NCBI GenBank assembly: GCA_002163005.1
Contig: MAAF01000065.1
Location: forward strand, 1 to 64,000
DNA length: 64,000 bases
Direction of reading: 5' to 3'
DNA from: Colwellia psychrerythraea
GTDB lineage: Bacteria > Pseudomonadota > Gammaproteobacteria > Enterobacterales > Alteromonadaceae
The translations under genes and the position numbers were made by a program. Under the pieces are notes generated by a model. The model had not been told where the DNA came from. It ran no database searches and was given only the letters and a program-made list of their open reading frames with translations. Position 1 is the stretch's first letter. Every line of letters begins with the position of its first letter. Below are positions 1-8,913 of this stretch, one piece after another.

Positions 1-234
1 GAACGGCACTTTCAAAAATGGTTGAATATGACACCCAAATATTATCAAAGAATATCACGAGTCAAAAATGCGTTAAAAGTACTTAAACTTCATCCCGACA
101 CAGCACTAGCCGATTTAGCGCTAAGTATAGGTTTCACCGATCAGGCGCACATGACCAGAGAGTTTAAGTACATTGCTAGAATCACCCCTAAGCATTATTC
201 TCAAAAGGTGATTGATGATAAGAGCCTATCTTGA
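1..234 (+). CDS. AraC-family transcriptional regulator, C-terminal part (5' end outside window)
   Basis: The reading frame is open from base 1, so the gene starts upstream of the window. The visible 77 residues are the second half of an AraC/XylS DNA-binding domain. The end of one helix-turn-helix and the linker are seen around the segment M-T-P-K-Y-Y-Q-R-I-S-R. The second helix-turn-helix follows (ALADLALSIGFTDQAHMTREF), with the usual G-F-T-D-Q-A-H-M pattern and the typical I-T-P-K-H-Y end. The ligand-binding part is not visible, so the target and inducer are unknown. An internal TTG/ATG near base 22-28 is not a real start, because homology continues upstream of it. Confidence 0.85.
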   Translation, partial: ERHFQKWLNMTPKYYQRISRVKNALKVLKLHPDTALADLALSIGFTDQAHMTREFKYIARITPKHYSQKVIDDKSLS

Positions 235-311
235 TAACAGTACTATTGGTAACGCTATTAGCGATATAAATAACAACGGTCTTAACCTGTAACACTGGTT
301 TGCCCAAACCA

Positions 312-839
312 TCAAAAACTCCGTAAACACAGTCCATAAACATAATCATCAACCAACGTATTATTGATTAGAGTATGTTGATATAAGCAGCCTTCACGCT
401 GAAAACCTAATTTTTCTAACAACTTATATGAGCCAATATTATTAACCGAACAAATAGCCGTTAGCTTATTCAACGTTAATTCAGCGAAGGCGTAATCTTT
501 CAGTAGACTTAGTGCTTCTGAGGCAAAACCTTTGCCTTGGGCGCTCGGTTTCATCATAAAACTCACTTCGCCAATCTTAGCTTCATGATTAACAATTTTA
601 ATACCAATACTGCCCAGCTTTTCGCCGCTCGATATTTCGGTTATCCCCAATGTAAACCAGCTATCACTTGTTTTTGACCATGGTTGTGATTTAACCTCAA
701 AAGCGGCTGTTGATTCATCATAAGTAAAAGGAGTGTATACATGCTCCATCATTGCTGCAGACATAGATAATTCGATAAAAAGATCTTTGTCTGAATAATC
801 AAAGGGACATAGTTGTATTCTTTTTCCGGTTAGTTGCAC
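312..839 (-). CDS. GNAT family N-acetyltransferase (RimJ/RimL type)
   Basis: A 175-residue cytoplasmic protein of the usual length for RimJ/RimL-like GNAT enzymes, which move an acetyl group from acetyl-CoA to an amine of a protein, amino acid or drug. The acetyl-CoA loop is seen as Q-G-K-G-F-A near residues 101-106. It is followed by the N-N-I-G-S-Y-K-L-L-E-K-L-G-F motif typical of this subgroup. The start is GTG, with AAGGAAT six bases before it on the minus strand. The substrate cannot be told from sequence. It is separated from the next minus-strand gene by a strong terminator, so it is probably transcribed alone. Confidence 0.85.
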   Translation of the reverse strand: MQLTGKRIQLCPFDYSDKDLFIELSMSAAMMEHVYTPFTYDESTAAFEVKSQPWSKTSDSWFTLGITEISSGEKLGSIGIKIVNHEAKIGEVSFMMKPSAQGKGFASEALSLLKDYAFAELTLNKLTAICSVNNIGSYKLLEKLGFQREGCLYQHTLINNTLVDDYVYGLCLRSF

Positions 840-872
840 GATAATTCCTTAGTTTTAGTGATTCCATAATAA

Positions 873-902
873 AAAAGCGTAATAGATAACTATTACGCTT
901 TT
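873..902 (-). terminator. Rho-independent terminator after the DUF4097 gene
   Basis: Perfect 13-bp arms (AAAAGCGTAATAG and its complement) with a four-base loop. On the minus strand the hairpin is followed by a run of T. It lies 30 bp after the stop of the DUF4097 gene and before the GNAT gene. Confidence 0.85.
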
Positions 903-932
903 AAAATGGCATTGAAATTAAAGTGAAATACG

Positions 933-1709
933 CTATATCTCTTTTATACGAACATTACCGCCGCTGGTTTTTAATACCAACTCAGGACCACCACCATTAA
1001 TAGTGCCTTCAATCGAACGTTTAGTGGTTTTACCCTTGACAGTAAACTCACTAGAGACACGTCCACCACTGGTTTTAGCCGTAATATTTACCGCAACATC
1101 TTTAGCCAAATAAGCGGTAATAGAACCGCCAGAAGTTTTTAACTTACTATCTTTGCTTGGGTTTGTTGGTAATTTCAGTTTAATACTGCCACCTGAGGTT
1201 TTAGCATTAATTTTTCCAATAATATTTTCAAGTTCTAAACTGCCACCCGAGGTCTTGATATCAATATCGCCTTGCATATCTTCTAAAGAAATGGAACCAC
1301 CTGAGGTGTAGGCATCAACTTTACCTTTTAAATTTTCAACCTCAATAGAGCCACCACTGGTATCAAGATCAATGTTATAAGTTTCTGGCAAGGTTACTTT
1401 ATAAGTGACTCTTATATGATTATTACCTAAGCTGCTACGTTCAAAATCACCTTTGATGCTGACATTATCACCACTATTTTTGAAGCTAATATTCATATCA
1501 TCTTCATTTTCACCACTAATTTCTACTTCAACCAATACCGTTTCTTTAGCATGTGTTTCAATATCAATAGCACCGACATCAGTAGCAATTTTCAGTAGCC
1601 CCCCACTAGCAACGGTGAACTCTTCATTGATGGTTTTCGCTTGCAAGCCGCCAACCATTAACAAAAGTGCTATTGACGCACATTTAAAAATTTTTTTTGT
1701 GTTTAACAT
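933..1709 (-). CDS. Exported DUF4097-type protein with repeated TSGG motifs
   Basis: A 258-residue protein with an N-terminal signal peptide (MLNTKKIFKCASIALLLMVG...LQAK), hence exported. The mature part is a beta-rich repeat domain of the DUF4097 family. The motif T-S-G-G occurs seven times at intervals of about 17-25 residues, each followed by an alternating hydrophobic strand, as expected for a beta-helix or beta-solenoid. The in-frame start 10 codons upstream was rejected: the ATG at 1709 has GAGAA at good spacing and directly begins the signal peptide. The function of the family is not established. It is a single gene with its own terminator. Confidence 0.75.
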   Translation of the reverse strand: MLNTKKIFKCASIALLLMVGGLQAKTINEEFTVASGGLLKIATDVGAIDIETHAKETVLVEVEISGENEDDMNISFKNSGDNVSIKGDFERSSLGNNHIRVTYKVTLPETYNIDLDTSGGSIEVENLKGKVDAYTSGGSISLEDMQGDIDIKTSGGSLELENIIGKINAKTSGGSIKLKLPTNPSKDSKLKTSGGSITAYLAKDVAVNITAKTSGGRVSSEFTVKGKTTKRSIEGTINGGGPELVLKTSGGNVRIKEI

Positions 1710-1804
1710 AGAGTTCTCTTTATTATAATTTCTAGTCATTGTTAAGTGAGATGCAACAAAAAAAGAAAAGGTTTAAATGTAATTATTATTTAACTCATAT
1801 CGGT

Positions 1805-1919
1805 CATGATAACTTCACAAAACATGCTCGATGTAGAATAACTATAACTACGCATATTTTGATTGTTCTCATGTCGCCCATGCCGTTCTAAGTGCTCACT
1901 TCTTTATACGGAATGGTAT
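1805..1919. repeat. Partial copy of palindromic element family A (right half)
   Basis: About 114 bases match, with very few differences, the right half of the full element at 8914-9180. The match runs from TCATGATAACTTC to the terminal repeat ending in CGGAATGGTAT. The left half is missing. The outer end lies inside the last codons of yeiH, so this copy supplies the gene's stop codon. Confidence 0.85.
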
Positions 1920-2947
1920 AACCATGCATTTAAGAAAAAACCACCAAAAATTAAAATAACAAAGAGTAGTAATGCAAGTATTAACGGCTTAGGCCCTGCT
2001 TCTTTAATAGTTTCCCACTGGGTTTGTGCGCCTAATGCTGCCATTGCCATCGCTAAAGAAAACTGGCTGGCAAAGCTCAATAGGGTTTTAAGAAATTCAG
2101 GTAAAATGAGCACACTATTAATCATGGCGGTAGCCATAAAGCCAAAAACAAACCATGGAATGGTAATAACACTTTTTTCATGCTTAGCTTTACTGTCATT
2201 GTTAGTATTATCAGAATGGCTCATAACACTGCTACCAGAAGCACTGTTAATATGATTCAACCCTGCACTTAACATTAGAATAAATGGCGCTAACATCATG
2301 ACTCTGATGAGTTTCACAACCACTGCCGTTTGCATCGTTTCGCCATTGATACTTTGTCCCGCAGCTACCGCTTGAGCTACTTCATGGGCAGTACTACCAA
2401 TATAAATCCCAAAAGACTGGTCAGTCATATCAACCCACTGATAAATAAATGGATAGCTGAACATGCCCAAGGTACCGAAAAGCACAACCGTCGCAATGGC
2501 TATAGTAATGTGCTGTTGCTTTGGTTTAAGTACCGACTCGGTAGCAAGTATAGCTGCAGCACCGCATATAGCACTGCCTGCCGCAGTTAAAATTGCCACA
2601 TCGCGATGTAGCTTCAATACTTTAATTCCGACAAAAGTACCTACAGTAAAAACAGTACTAATCACCACTAAATCAATAGCAACGGCTTGCCATCCTACCG
2701 CTAAAATTTGCTGAAAACTCAGGCCAAAACCGAATAATATGATACCGAGCCTAAGTAGTTTCTGTTTACAGAAAGTCGAAAATTGTTGATCTCTTTCATC
2801 TTCCACTATTAATGAAAAATGACCATAAAGCATACCAAAAACAATCGCTAACGGCAGTGCGCTCAAACCAAAAGCTGAGACTTGCTCTACTTTTGCTAAG
2901 GCTATTGCCAATAAGGCAATAATGGGAAGAACTATATAGGTAGGCAT
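1904..2947 (-). CDS. yeiH: YeiH/UPF0324 family putative sulfate exporter, inner membrane
   Basis: A 347-residue, strongly hydrophobic protein of about ten membrane segments, the usual length for the YeiH/UPF0324 family. Family motifs are seen, such as L-R-L-G-I-I-L-F-G-F, A-A-G-S-A-I-C-G-A-A-A-I and S-T-A-H-E-V-A-Q-A-V-A-A. YeiH is described as a putative sulfate exporter and the true substrate is poorly known. It is transcribed away from a LysR gene that matches YeiE, the conserved partner arrangement. The final codons (Tyr-His-Ser-Val-stop) are formed by the terminal repeat of a family A element, so the native C-terminus has probably been replaced by a few residues. Confidence 0.85.
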   Translation of the reverse strand: MPTYIVLPIIALLAIALAKVEQVSAFGLSALPLAIVFGMLYGHFSLIVEDERDQQFSTFCKQKLLRLGIILFGFGLSFQQILAVGWQAVAIDLVVISTVFTVGTFVGIKVLKLHRDVAILTAAGSAICGAAAILATESVLKPKQQHITIAIATVVLFGTLGMFSYPFIYQWVDMTDQSFGIYIGSTAHEVAQAVAAGQSINGETMQTAVVVKLIRVMMLAPFILMLSAGLNHINSASGSSVMSHSDNTNNDSKAKHEKSVITIPWFVFGFMATAMINSVLILPEFLKTLLSFASQFSLAMAMAALGAQTQWETIKEAGPKPLILALLLFVILIFGGFFLNAWLYHSV

Positions 2948-3104
2948 AACGTACTCTTGTTTAATAAAGAGTTAATAAGTCGCTGACAAGTTTTGTACTA
3001 GCCGTTTAACCATTAACTCATAACTGACAATCACTTTATGGAATATAATATAACGGAAAGTTTTAAATAAGAATAATGGATTGATTCGATGTATAATATT
3101 CAAA

Positions 3105-3141
3105 AAACCGAATTATAAATTTATTAACTAAAACCGAATTA
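3105..3141. promoter_or_regulatory. Direct repeats in the yeiH-yeiE intergenic region, possible LysR-type site
   Basis: The 11-mer AAACCGAATTA occurs at 3105-3115 and again at 3131-3141, 26 bp apart, with AT-rich sequence between them. It lies in the divergent region just before the LysR gene, where such regulators usually bind. The role is inferred from position only. Confidence 0.35.
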
Positions 3142-3169
3142 ATTAACTATTCCTAAGGTAAGTTCATCC

Positions 3170-4054
3170 ATGAGTATTTCGATAAAAAAACTGCAACTGT
3201 TTGAGGCAACGGCTCGCTTAGGCAAACTAACTAAAGCAGCCAGTGAACTCGCTTTAAGCCAATCTGCCGCCAGCCAAGCGTTAAAGGAATTGGAAGAAAG
3301 CCTAGGTTACCCACTCTTTGACCGCGTAGGCCGAGATTTATTGATCACAGAAAATGGTCTTAAGTCGTTACCTAAAGTGCGCCAAATAGCTGATTTACTT
3401 GATAGTCTAAAACTTGCCAATTTAAACACCATGAGTGGGGTATTAAGAATTGTCGCCAGTGCTACCATAGCCACTTATTTACTGCCTAAGTTAATTGCTA
3501 AGTTCGTAAAAATTTACCCTGAAGTTGCCCCTGAGATACACATAGGAAATACCCAAATGGTGATAGATTATTTAGATAAAGGTAAAGCCTCGATTGGTTT
3601 AATAGAGGGGCCTGCAGTCCATAAGCATTTACAAATAACGCCATGGCAACACGACCAACTACAGATTTTTTGTCCACCTGATCATCCACTAGCCAAGAAA
3701 TCACTAATCAACCTTGATCAACTCCAACAACAATCGTGGGTATTGCGTGAACAAGGCTCAGGTACACGAGCAATATTTGATGCTGCTATTGAGCAAGTGG
3801 GGGCGCAAATTAATTTGGCCATAGAGCTAACGAGGCAAGGCGCTATTAAAGAGTCAGTAAAAGCAGGTTTAGGACTAGGGTGCTTATCACAGATCGCCAT
3901 TGCTGAAGAACTAATAAATGGTAGTTTAGTGTCGCTGAAATCACCGTTAAATTTATCACGTCGCTTTGCTTTAGTGACCCATAAAGATAGTCATCATAAC
4001 GTGCTGGTGCAAAAATTTATCGACTTCTTAAAATCTATCCCCTCGCCTAAATAA
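3170..4054 (+). CDS. yeiE: LysR-family transcriptional regulator, YeiE-like
   Basis: A 294-residue LysR regulator. The N-terminal winged helix-turn-helix covers about residues 1-60 (KLTKAASELALSQSAASQAL). It is followed by the substrate-binding domain with L-R-I-V-A-S-A-T-I-A-T-Y-L-L-P near 87-101, typical of the CysB/CysL/YeiE subgroup. It is divergent to yeiH, with about 220 bp between them. In known cases YeiE-type regulators control the adjacent yeiH and respond to sulfur compounds; that function here is inferred from family and context. The stop lies directly upstream of a kinase remnant, so a deletion seems to have occurred just after this gene. Confidence 0.85.
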   Translation: MSISIKKLQLFEATARLGKLTKAASELALSQSAASQALKELEESLGYPLFDRVGRDLLITENGLKSLPKVRQIADLLDSLKLANLNTMSGVLRIVASATIATYLLPKLIAKFVKIYPEVAPEIHIGNTQMVIDYLDKGKASIGLIEGPAVHKHLQITPWQHDQLQIFCPPDHPLAKKSLINLDQLQQQSWVLREQGSGTRAIFDAAIEQVGAQINLAIELTRQGAIKESVKAGLGLGCLSQIAIAEELINGSLVSLKSPLNLSRRFALVTHKDSHHNVLVQKFIDFLKSIPSPK

Positions 4055-4059
4055 AAGTA

Positions 4060-4236
4060 AAAAACGGTAATGAAGATGAAAATATGGCGCAAATTTTTGT
4101 GCCATTTTTCACAACAAAAAAAGAAGGCTCTGGTGTGGGCTTAGCCTTAACAAGGCAAGTGATGTTAGCTCATAATGGCAAGGTAGCAGTACGTAACAAT
4201 AGCCAAGGCGGTGCAACTTTTAGTTTAACTTTTTAG
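4060..4236 (+). pseudogene. Remnant of a sensor histidine kinase (ATPase domain end only)
   Basis: An open frame too short for a normal gene reads ...N-G-N-E-D-E-N-M-A-Q-I-F-V-P-F-F-T-T-K-K, then E-G-S-G-V-G-L-A-L-T-R-Q-V-M, and ends G-G-A-T-F-S-L-T-F-stop. These are the end of the D-box, the F-box and the glycine-rich G-box of a HATPase_c domain, followed by the proper C-terminus of a histidine kinase. All upstream parts (sensor, HisKA, N-box) are absent, and the D-box is already degenerate (N-G-N instead of D-N-G-x-G). There is no evident ribosome-binding site before ATG 4084. It is a 3' stub left by a deletion that brought yeiE next to it. Confidence 0.85.
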
Positions 4237-4467
4237 CGATAACATCTATTTTGATAAGTATTCTCTGAGCTGAAAATATAGCCCCTAGGTAGAGTTAAAA
4301 ATAGCTAACGACTCTACGACTAAGTATACTCAATAAGCTCAGTATTCTAAAAAATATTAACTGTACTTAATCTCCTAATAAAGCACTTGGGAACCAGAGC
4401 ATATATAGCTATAGTTAGAGCTTTCACTAACCATTTAATTTAGTATTCGGTCACAAAGGAAGTCACC

Positions 4468-4968
4468 ATGGACAGCATTAACACTTCAGTTCTAGCAACA
4501 CAATTCTCTGCCACAGATACTGCGCGTTCAGCACAAACAACGACAGTGCCAATCACTAGTACATCAATTGTTGATACTCCCACTATTCCAGACAAAAGTA
4601 AGCAACTACAACCAGATCAACTGGCTTTATCTGAAGAAGCTAAAGCCAAATCGGCTAAAGCTGAAGCCGGCACAAAAGAAACAAATGAAGATAAAAAAAG
4701 CATAGATGCCAGTAGTTTAAGTGGAGCTATGACAGCAGAAGAAGCTGCCGCCGCAGAGAAAGCCAAGGAAAGTGATCTAGATAAAAAAATTCGAGAATTA
4801 TCAATGGAGATCCTCGAGTTAAGTGTAAAAATTCAAATGTTACAAGACAAAGAAGATAAAGAATCAGTAAAAGAGCGTCAATCACTTGAAGTGGATCTAG
4901 CTATCAAAAAAGGCGAACTTGAAGCAACAATGGACAGAAAATTACAACAGGCTGCTGCGGGTGGATAA
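4468..4968 (+). CDS. Hypothetical coiled-coil protein with L-A-L-S-E-E-A motif
   Basis: 166 residues with ATG and a good AAGGAAG site upstream. There is no signal peptide. The first half is Ser/Thr-rich and disordered-looking. The middle has D-Q-L-A-L-S-E-E-A-K-A-K near residues 50-62. The second half (about 100-160) is charged and helical with a heptad pattern (LDKKIRELSMEILELSVKIQ), a likely coiled coil. I do not recognise a named family. The x-L-x-L-S-x-x-A-x-K motif also occurs in the hypothetical protein at 12565-13287, so the two may belong to one loose class. It is a single gene with AT-rich flanks. Confidence 0.7.
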   Translation: MDSINTSVLATQFSATDTARSAQTTTVPITSTSIVDTPTIPDKSKQLQPDQLALSEEAKAKSAKAEAGTKETNEDKKSIDASSLSGAMTAEEAAAAEKAKESDLDKKIRELSMEILELSVKIQMLQDKEDKESVKERQSLEVDLAIKKGELEATMDRKLQQAAAGG

Positions 4969-5079
4969 TCCCTAAAAAACATTTTGAAGCGAGACTGCTA
5001 ACAATTTATCCTATTAGCGCCAACCAACATTTTAACTCACGCTTATTTTAACCGTTATATCCGATAGTATAAAAAACCT

Positions 5080-5493
5080 ATGCGTATTCTATTTTACCTA
5101 ATTTTTTCATTGGTTTCTGTATCTGCAAATGCAAATACAATTAAACCTTTCACTACTGACGGGTGCAGTGTTTTTCCTGATGGAACATTTGAGCAGAAAG
5201 AATTATGGCTATCTTGTTGTACCGCTCATGATTATGCTTATTGGCAAGGCGGTACAAAGAAAGGTAGGTTAGCCGCTGATGAACAACTTCAGCAATGTGT
5301 TGTTAAAGTGGGGGAACCACAAATAGCGAAGCTCATGTTAATGGGTGTTCGAGCAGGGGGAAGTCCGTATTTCCCTACGTCGTTTCGATGGGGATATGGA
5401 TGGTCATACCCTCGATTTTATAAACCGTTAACGACAGAAGAAAAAAGACAAATTATCGCTCTAGAAACTAACATATCTGAAATTAGTCATTAG
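5080..5493 (+). CDS. Secreted phospholipase A2-like protein
   Basis: 137 residues with a signal peptide (MRILFYLIFSLVSVSANA) and a mature domain carrying the phospholipase A2-type core. The pattern C-C-T-A-H-D-Y-A-Y-W lies at residues 46-55, with the His-Asp pair at 50-51. An upstream T-D-G-C-S-V-F-P-D-G loop and a downstream A-A-D-E-Q-L-x-x-C helix with a disulfide-type Cys are also present. PLA2 enzymes use the His-Asp dyad and a calcium loop to hydrolyse the sn-2 ester of phospholipids. Catalysis here is inferred from the motif. It is probably periplasmic or secreted, and a single gene. Related short proteins are often annotated only as hypothetical. Confidence 0.6.
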   Translation: MRILFYLIFSLVSVSANANTIKPFTTDGCSVFPDGTFEQKELWLSCCTAHDYAYWQGGTKKGRLAADEQLQQCVVKVGEPQIAKLMLMGVRAGGSPYFPTSFRWGYGWSYPRFYKPLTTEEKRQIIALETNISEISH

Positions 5494-5574
5494 GATAATA
5501 AAACTTGTCATTAACCTGCAGCCAAGTTGATGATGAAACGACTAATCTAAGCTATGAAGGTGATATCTTTAAGA

Positions 5575-6459
5575 CTAAGTAGCTAAATCCGCGAGCGCAT
5601 GTTCTATATCACAGTGATTAAAGTGAAAACCATGACTGAGTAATTTTTGCGGATAAATATTTTGGTTAGTGAGTAATAACTCTGCACCCTGCCCCATTAA
5701 AATGTTTAACATAAATGCCGGGACAGTGAACCAAGTAGGTCGATTAACTTGTTTACCTAATGCTTTTGTAAACCTTTCATTTGTTATTGCCTGTGGTGAG
5801 GTGCAATTAATAGCGCCCTCAATACAATCTATTTGTAAGCTAAAATGGATTGCATGGATCATATCGTCGATATGTATCCAAGACATGTATTGTTGGCCAT
5901 GACCAAGTTTACCGCCTAATCCTAAAGAAAAAGGTAAACGCATCTTATCTAATGCCCCACCATCATTCGCTAACACCACCCCAGTCCGTAATAACACCAC
6001 CCGACAATGTTTATTGGCTTTAAGGGCAATTTCTTCCCATTTTTGACAGAGAGTGTGAGCAAAATCAGAATGTACAACTTGTGTATCTTCATGCGTTGAC
6101 ACAACGCCAGTTTCACCATAATACCCTACGGCTGAGCCGCTAATTAAACAACTTGGTTTAGTCTTAGCACGTGCAATCATTTCAACTATTTTATCAGTAA
6201 TTTTCCATCGACTCTGACAAATATTTTCTTTTTGTGCGCTAGTCCAGCGTTTATCAACAATTGGCTCACCGGCAAGGTTGATTATCACATCAAAGTAATT
6301 CTGCTCTGGTAGCTGTTCTATAAATTCAATGTTTTGAGGCAAATATAGTTGTGCTTTTTGAATGTTGCGCGTTAAAACAGTGAATTGATATTTATGATTA
6401 AAGGCACGAATAAAGTGTCGACCAATTAAACCTGTACCACCGGTTATTAATATTTTCAT
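5575..6459 (-). CDS. TIGR01777 family NAD(P)-binding epimerase-like protein (YfcH type)
   Basis: A 294-residue member of the SDR-like TIGR01777 family, normal length about 300. The Rossmann motif G-G-T-G-L-I-G is at residues 7-13. A central S-A-V-G-Y-Y-G-E stretch contains the Tyr of the family, and the C-terminal DUF1731 part holds A-F-M-L-N-I-L-M-G-Q-G-A-E-L-L-L. I chose ATG 6459, which has GGAG five bases upstream, over the GTG six bases earlier, which would sit on that site. The reaction is unknown in the family. It is a single gene. Confidence 0.85.
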   Translation of the reverse strand: MKILITGGTGLIGRHFIRAFNHKYQFTVLTRNIQKAQLYLPQNIEFIEQLPEQNYFDVIINLAGEPIVDKRWTSAQKENICQSRWKITDKIVEMIARAKTKPSCLISGSAVGYYGETGVVSTHEDTQVVHSDFAHTLCQKWEEIALKANKHCRVVLLRTGVVLANDGGALDKMRLPFSLGLGGKLGHGQQYMSWIHIDDMIHAIHFSLQIDCIEGAINCTSPQAITNERFTKALGKQVNRPTWFTVPAFMLNILMGQGAELLLTNQNIYPQKLLSHGFHFNHCDIEHALADLAT

Positions 6460-6724
6460 GATCACTCCGCTAAATTTAAGCTTGTTATTATTAATAATAG
6501 GTGAGGTTTATCAAATTCGGTCAATTATGATCCTAAAGTAAATATCAATAATTAATCAGTAATTTAAAAACGAATAACAATGAGCAAAGTCGCTTTTAAT
6601 AAGGAGTATAGTCGCTTTAAATCAAGCCAAAGGATAACCCTTGTAATAGTCTATTTTATATTAATGCCAAAGATTCAGAGCAGTCAAATATATTATTGTA
6701 AATGTATTACTGTTACTTGATATA

Positions 6725-6770
6725 TATACCCAAGCCACTTGAAGATGCATCTTCAGGTAGCTTGGGTATA
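6725..6770. repeat. Short palindrome of family B (TATACCC...GGGTATA)
   Basis: A 46-bp near-perfect palindrome from TATACCCAAGCCACTTGAAG to CAGGTAGCTTGGGTATA. It has the same ends as the longer elements at 24572-24756 and 58990-59254 but lacks an internal part. It would form a strong hairpin in DNA or RNA. Confidence 0.8.
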
Positions 6771-6816
6771 AATGTAATGGGTTGAAATCTTGAAATAATT
6801 TCAATCCATAAAGGGT

Positions 6817-6875
6817 TATACCAATCCGTATAAGAAAGTGATCGCTTAGCGAGAATTCTTTATACGGAATGGTAT
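6817..6875. repeat. Short family A element (internal deletion form)
   Basis: 59 bp. The left end TATACCAATCCGTATAAG is identical to the left end of the 8914-9180 element, including the following AAAGTGATCGCTTAGCGAGAAT. It then jumps directly to the right end TTCTTTATACGGAATGGTAT. The centre of about 210 bp is missing. Confidence 0.85.
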
Positions 6876-6910
6876 TAATGCCCTAAGATGACTACAGAGA
6901 AGGTTACATC

Positions 6911-8812
6911 ATGATGCAATTTGGATTCAAAAATCTGTTACTGATTACAATCACAGTATTAGTCGGATTGTCCGTATCTTTAACAAGCTATTTTTCCTAT
7001 CTTAAAGAAGAAAAAACCCTAACCGCTCTCATTATTAAAGAAAACAGCGAGTTCGTGCGGAAGCAAGCTGAGCTTATTGAAAAACAATTGAATGAAAAAG
7101 CATTAGGCTTGGCCCGAATTGCAAAACTATATGATGATCAACGAGAAGAAGGCAGCACTGAATATTTTGTTAAATTAACAAAAACCATTGCATTTTCGAT
7201 GAATCTTAATAGCTCAGCCATTGGTTTCGAAAGTGGCGTTGGCTACTGGAATCAAACCAGTAATACTTGGCCTGAACATATATTTTCAGGTGATGTTAGA
7301 GATGAATCATATTACCAATTAGCTCGCAGAAGCTCAGGTACTGCAACAAGTGAACCTTATTTTGGTTCAATGACTTATTGGATCAGCATCGTCCATAAAA
7401 TTAAAAATGGTATGATTTCTGTTGATATGAAATTGGATTTTTTAAATGAGTTAGTTGAGAACTCAGCAGAAATACCTGGAGCTGTAGCATTAATTTTTAA
7501 TCAAAATACAACGGTTTTGGCCTCGACCAGTAAAACTGTTGAAACCAAAAAACTAGCAACAAGTTATCCTTGGTTTAAAGAGGCCGCGTTAAGTGCTGTT
7601 AGCCAAAAAAGTGGTATCCATACATATCAATTAGATGGTGTGGATAAATTACTTTTTGCACATCGAATTCAAGTAGCTGATAAATATTGGTATTACACTC
7701 TGGGTTTAGATACAGAAATTGCATATGCTGGCCTTTCTGAAGCGAGAAATAGCGCTATTATCAGTACGCTTGCAGCAACACTGATAAGTGTTGCGTTGGT
7801 TTTCACTTTATTACAAATTATTTATCGCCCTATACTGGTGTTAAAAGAAACAATCACCGCACTTTCTCAAGGTAATGGCGATTTGACACAGCGACTTAAC
7901 GTACGTTCGAGTGATGATTTAGGTCAAATTGCAGATGGCGTTAACCGCTTTATAGAAAGCTTGCAAACGATGATGTTAGAAATCAAAGATGCAACAACAG
8001 CGCTAAACGGCAATGTTTCTAAGTTGAAAGACCAATCTGAGCATAATACAGTTATATTGAATGGTCATGTGCAAGAAACAGAGCAAGTTGTAACGGCCAT
8101 TGAAGAAATGAATGCTACTGCAGGCTCGATGGCAAGCGATATTTCAAATGTCGCTCTACTGACAGATAACGCTAACAGCGCGGGTCGTGAGTCTATAAAA
8201 ACGGTAACTCAAGCTCAAGAAACTATTGCTGAGTTGGTTTCAGACGTTGATAACTCGGTTGAAAGTGTTAGTGAGATGAGTAGTAAGACCGATGGCATTA
8301 ATTCCATTTTGAATGTTATTGGTGGCATTGCGGATCAAACAAACTTATTGGCACTTAACGCTGCTATTGAAGCAGCTCGCGCTGGCGAACAAGGTCGTGG
8401 TTTTGCCGTTGTTGCCGATGAAGTACGTAACCTTGCTAGCCGAACGAAGTCAAGTACAGACGAAATTGAAAGTGCACTTTCTAGCCTATTAAAAGGTAAT
8501 CAAACAGTTGTTGACTCAATGAGTGTGACGAAAGAACGTTGTCAAAAAGCAGCAATTGGTGCAGGTGAAGTATCAATAAGCTTGGATGAAATGACTGGTA
8601 TTGTGTCGGAGATTAATAATTTAAGTACGCAAGTTGCCACTGCTGCTGAAGAACAAAGCAATGTCACACATGAGGTCAGTAAAAATATGACAGCAATTAA
8701 TGAGATTGTCGGTGAATTAGATAATAACGGTAAGCAAACGCTTGCAGAGCTCAATAGTATTGATGATATAAATCAACAGTTAACTGAGATTATTAGCCGA
8801 TTTAAAGTGTAG
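6911..8812 (+). CDS. Methyl-accepting chemotaxis protein
   Basis: A 633-residue inner-membrane chemoreceptor. The first membrane helix is about residues 8-30. A periplasmic sensor domain of dCache type (about 31-280) has the Y-W-I-S-I-V-H-K-I region, and a second membrane helix lies at about 282-304. HAMP follows at about 305-357 and then the signalling hairpin, whose tip is the near-invariant [29 protein letters not shown] sequence at about 472-512. It signals to CheA/CheW; the ligand is unknown. No che or fla genes are nearby. It has its own terminator at 8832-8862, so it is monocistronic. Confidence 0.95.
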   Translation: MMQFGFKNLLLITITVLVGLSVSLTSYFSYLKEEKTLTALIIKENSEFVRKQAELIEKQLNEKALGLARIAKLYDDQREEGSTEYFVKLTKTIAFSMNLNSSAIGFESGVGYWNQTSNTWPEHIFSGDVRDESYYQLARRSSGTATSEPYFGSMTYWISIVHKIKNGMISVDMKLDFLNELVENSAEIPGAVALIFNQNTTVLASTSKTVETKKLATSYPWFKEAALSAVSQKSGIHTYQLDGVDKLLFAHRIQVADKYWYYTLGLDTEIAYAGLSEARNSAIISTLAATLISVALVFTLLQIIYRPILVLKETITALSQGNGDLTQRLNVRSSDDLGQIADGVNRFIESLQTMMLEIKDATTALNGNVSKLKDQSEHNTVILNGHVQETEQVVTAIEEMNATAGSMASDISNVALLTDNANSAGRESIKTVTQAQETIAELVSDVDNSVESVSEMSSKTDGINSILNVIGGIADQTNLLALNAAIEAARAGEQGRGFAVVADEVRNLASRTKSSTDEIESALSSLLKGNQTVVDSMSVTKERCQKAAIGAGEVSISLDEMTGIVSEINNLSTQVATAAEEQSNVTHEVSKNMTAINEIVGELDNNGKQTLAELNSIDDINQQLTEIISRFKV

Positions 8813-8831
8813 TTTAATTAAAAATCTTAAA

Positions 8832-8862
8832 AAACCGTAGCACTTAGCAAGTACTACGGTTT
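8832..8862 (+). terminator. Terminator after the chemoreceptor gene
   Basis: A hairpin with arms AAACCGTAG/CTACGGTTT extended by ACTT/AAGT around a three-base loop with one mismatch, then TTAATTATTT. It begins 20 bp after the stop codon. Confidence 0.8.
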
Positions 8863-8913
8863 AATTATTTACAGCTAAAATTTTTAGATAGTAGTAATAA
8901 TACCAACCGGTAT

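Larger units (their letters stand above)
6460..6910. other. Intergenic region with two short palindromic repeats
   Basis: The 450-bp gap before the chemoreceptor gene has no convincing coding frame. It holds a 46-bp palindrome at 6725-6770 and a 59-bp family A derivative at 6817-6875, both listed separately. The rest is AT-rich, with no recognised site. Confidence 0.6.

Noticed and set aside
1863..2255. Plus-strand open frame opposite yeiH
   Set aside because: It is antisense to a clear membrane protein gene and starts inside the repeat element.
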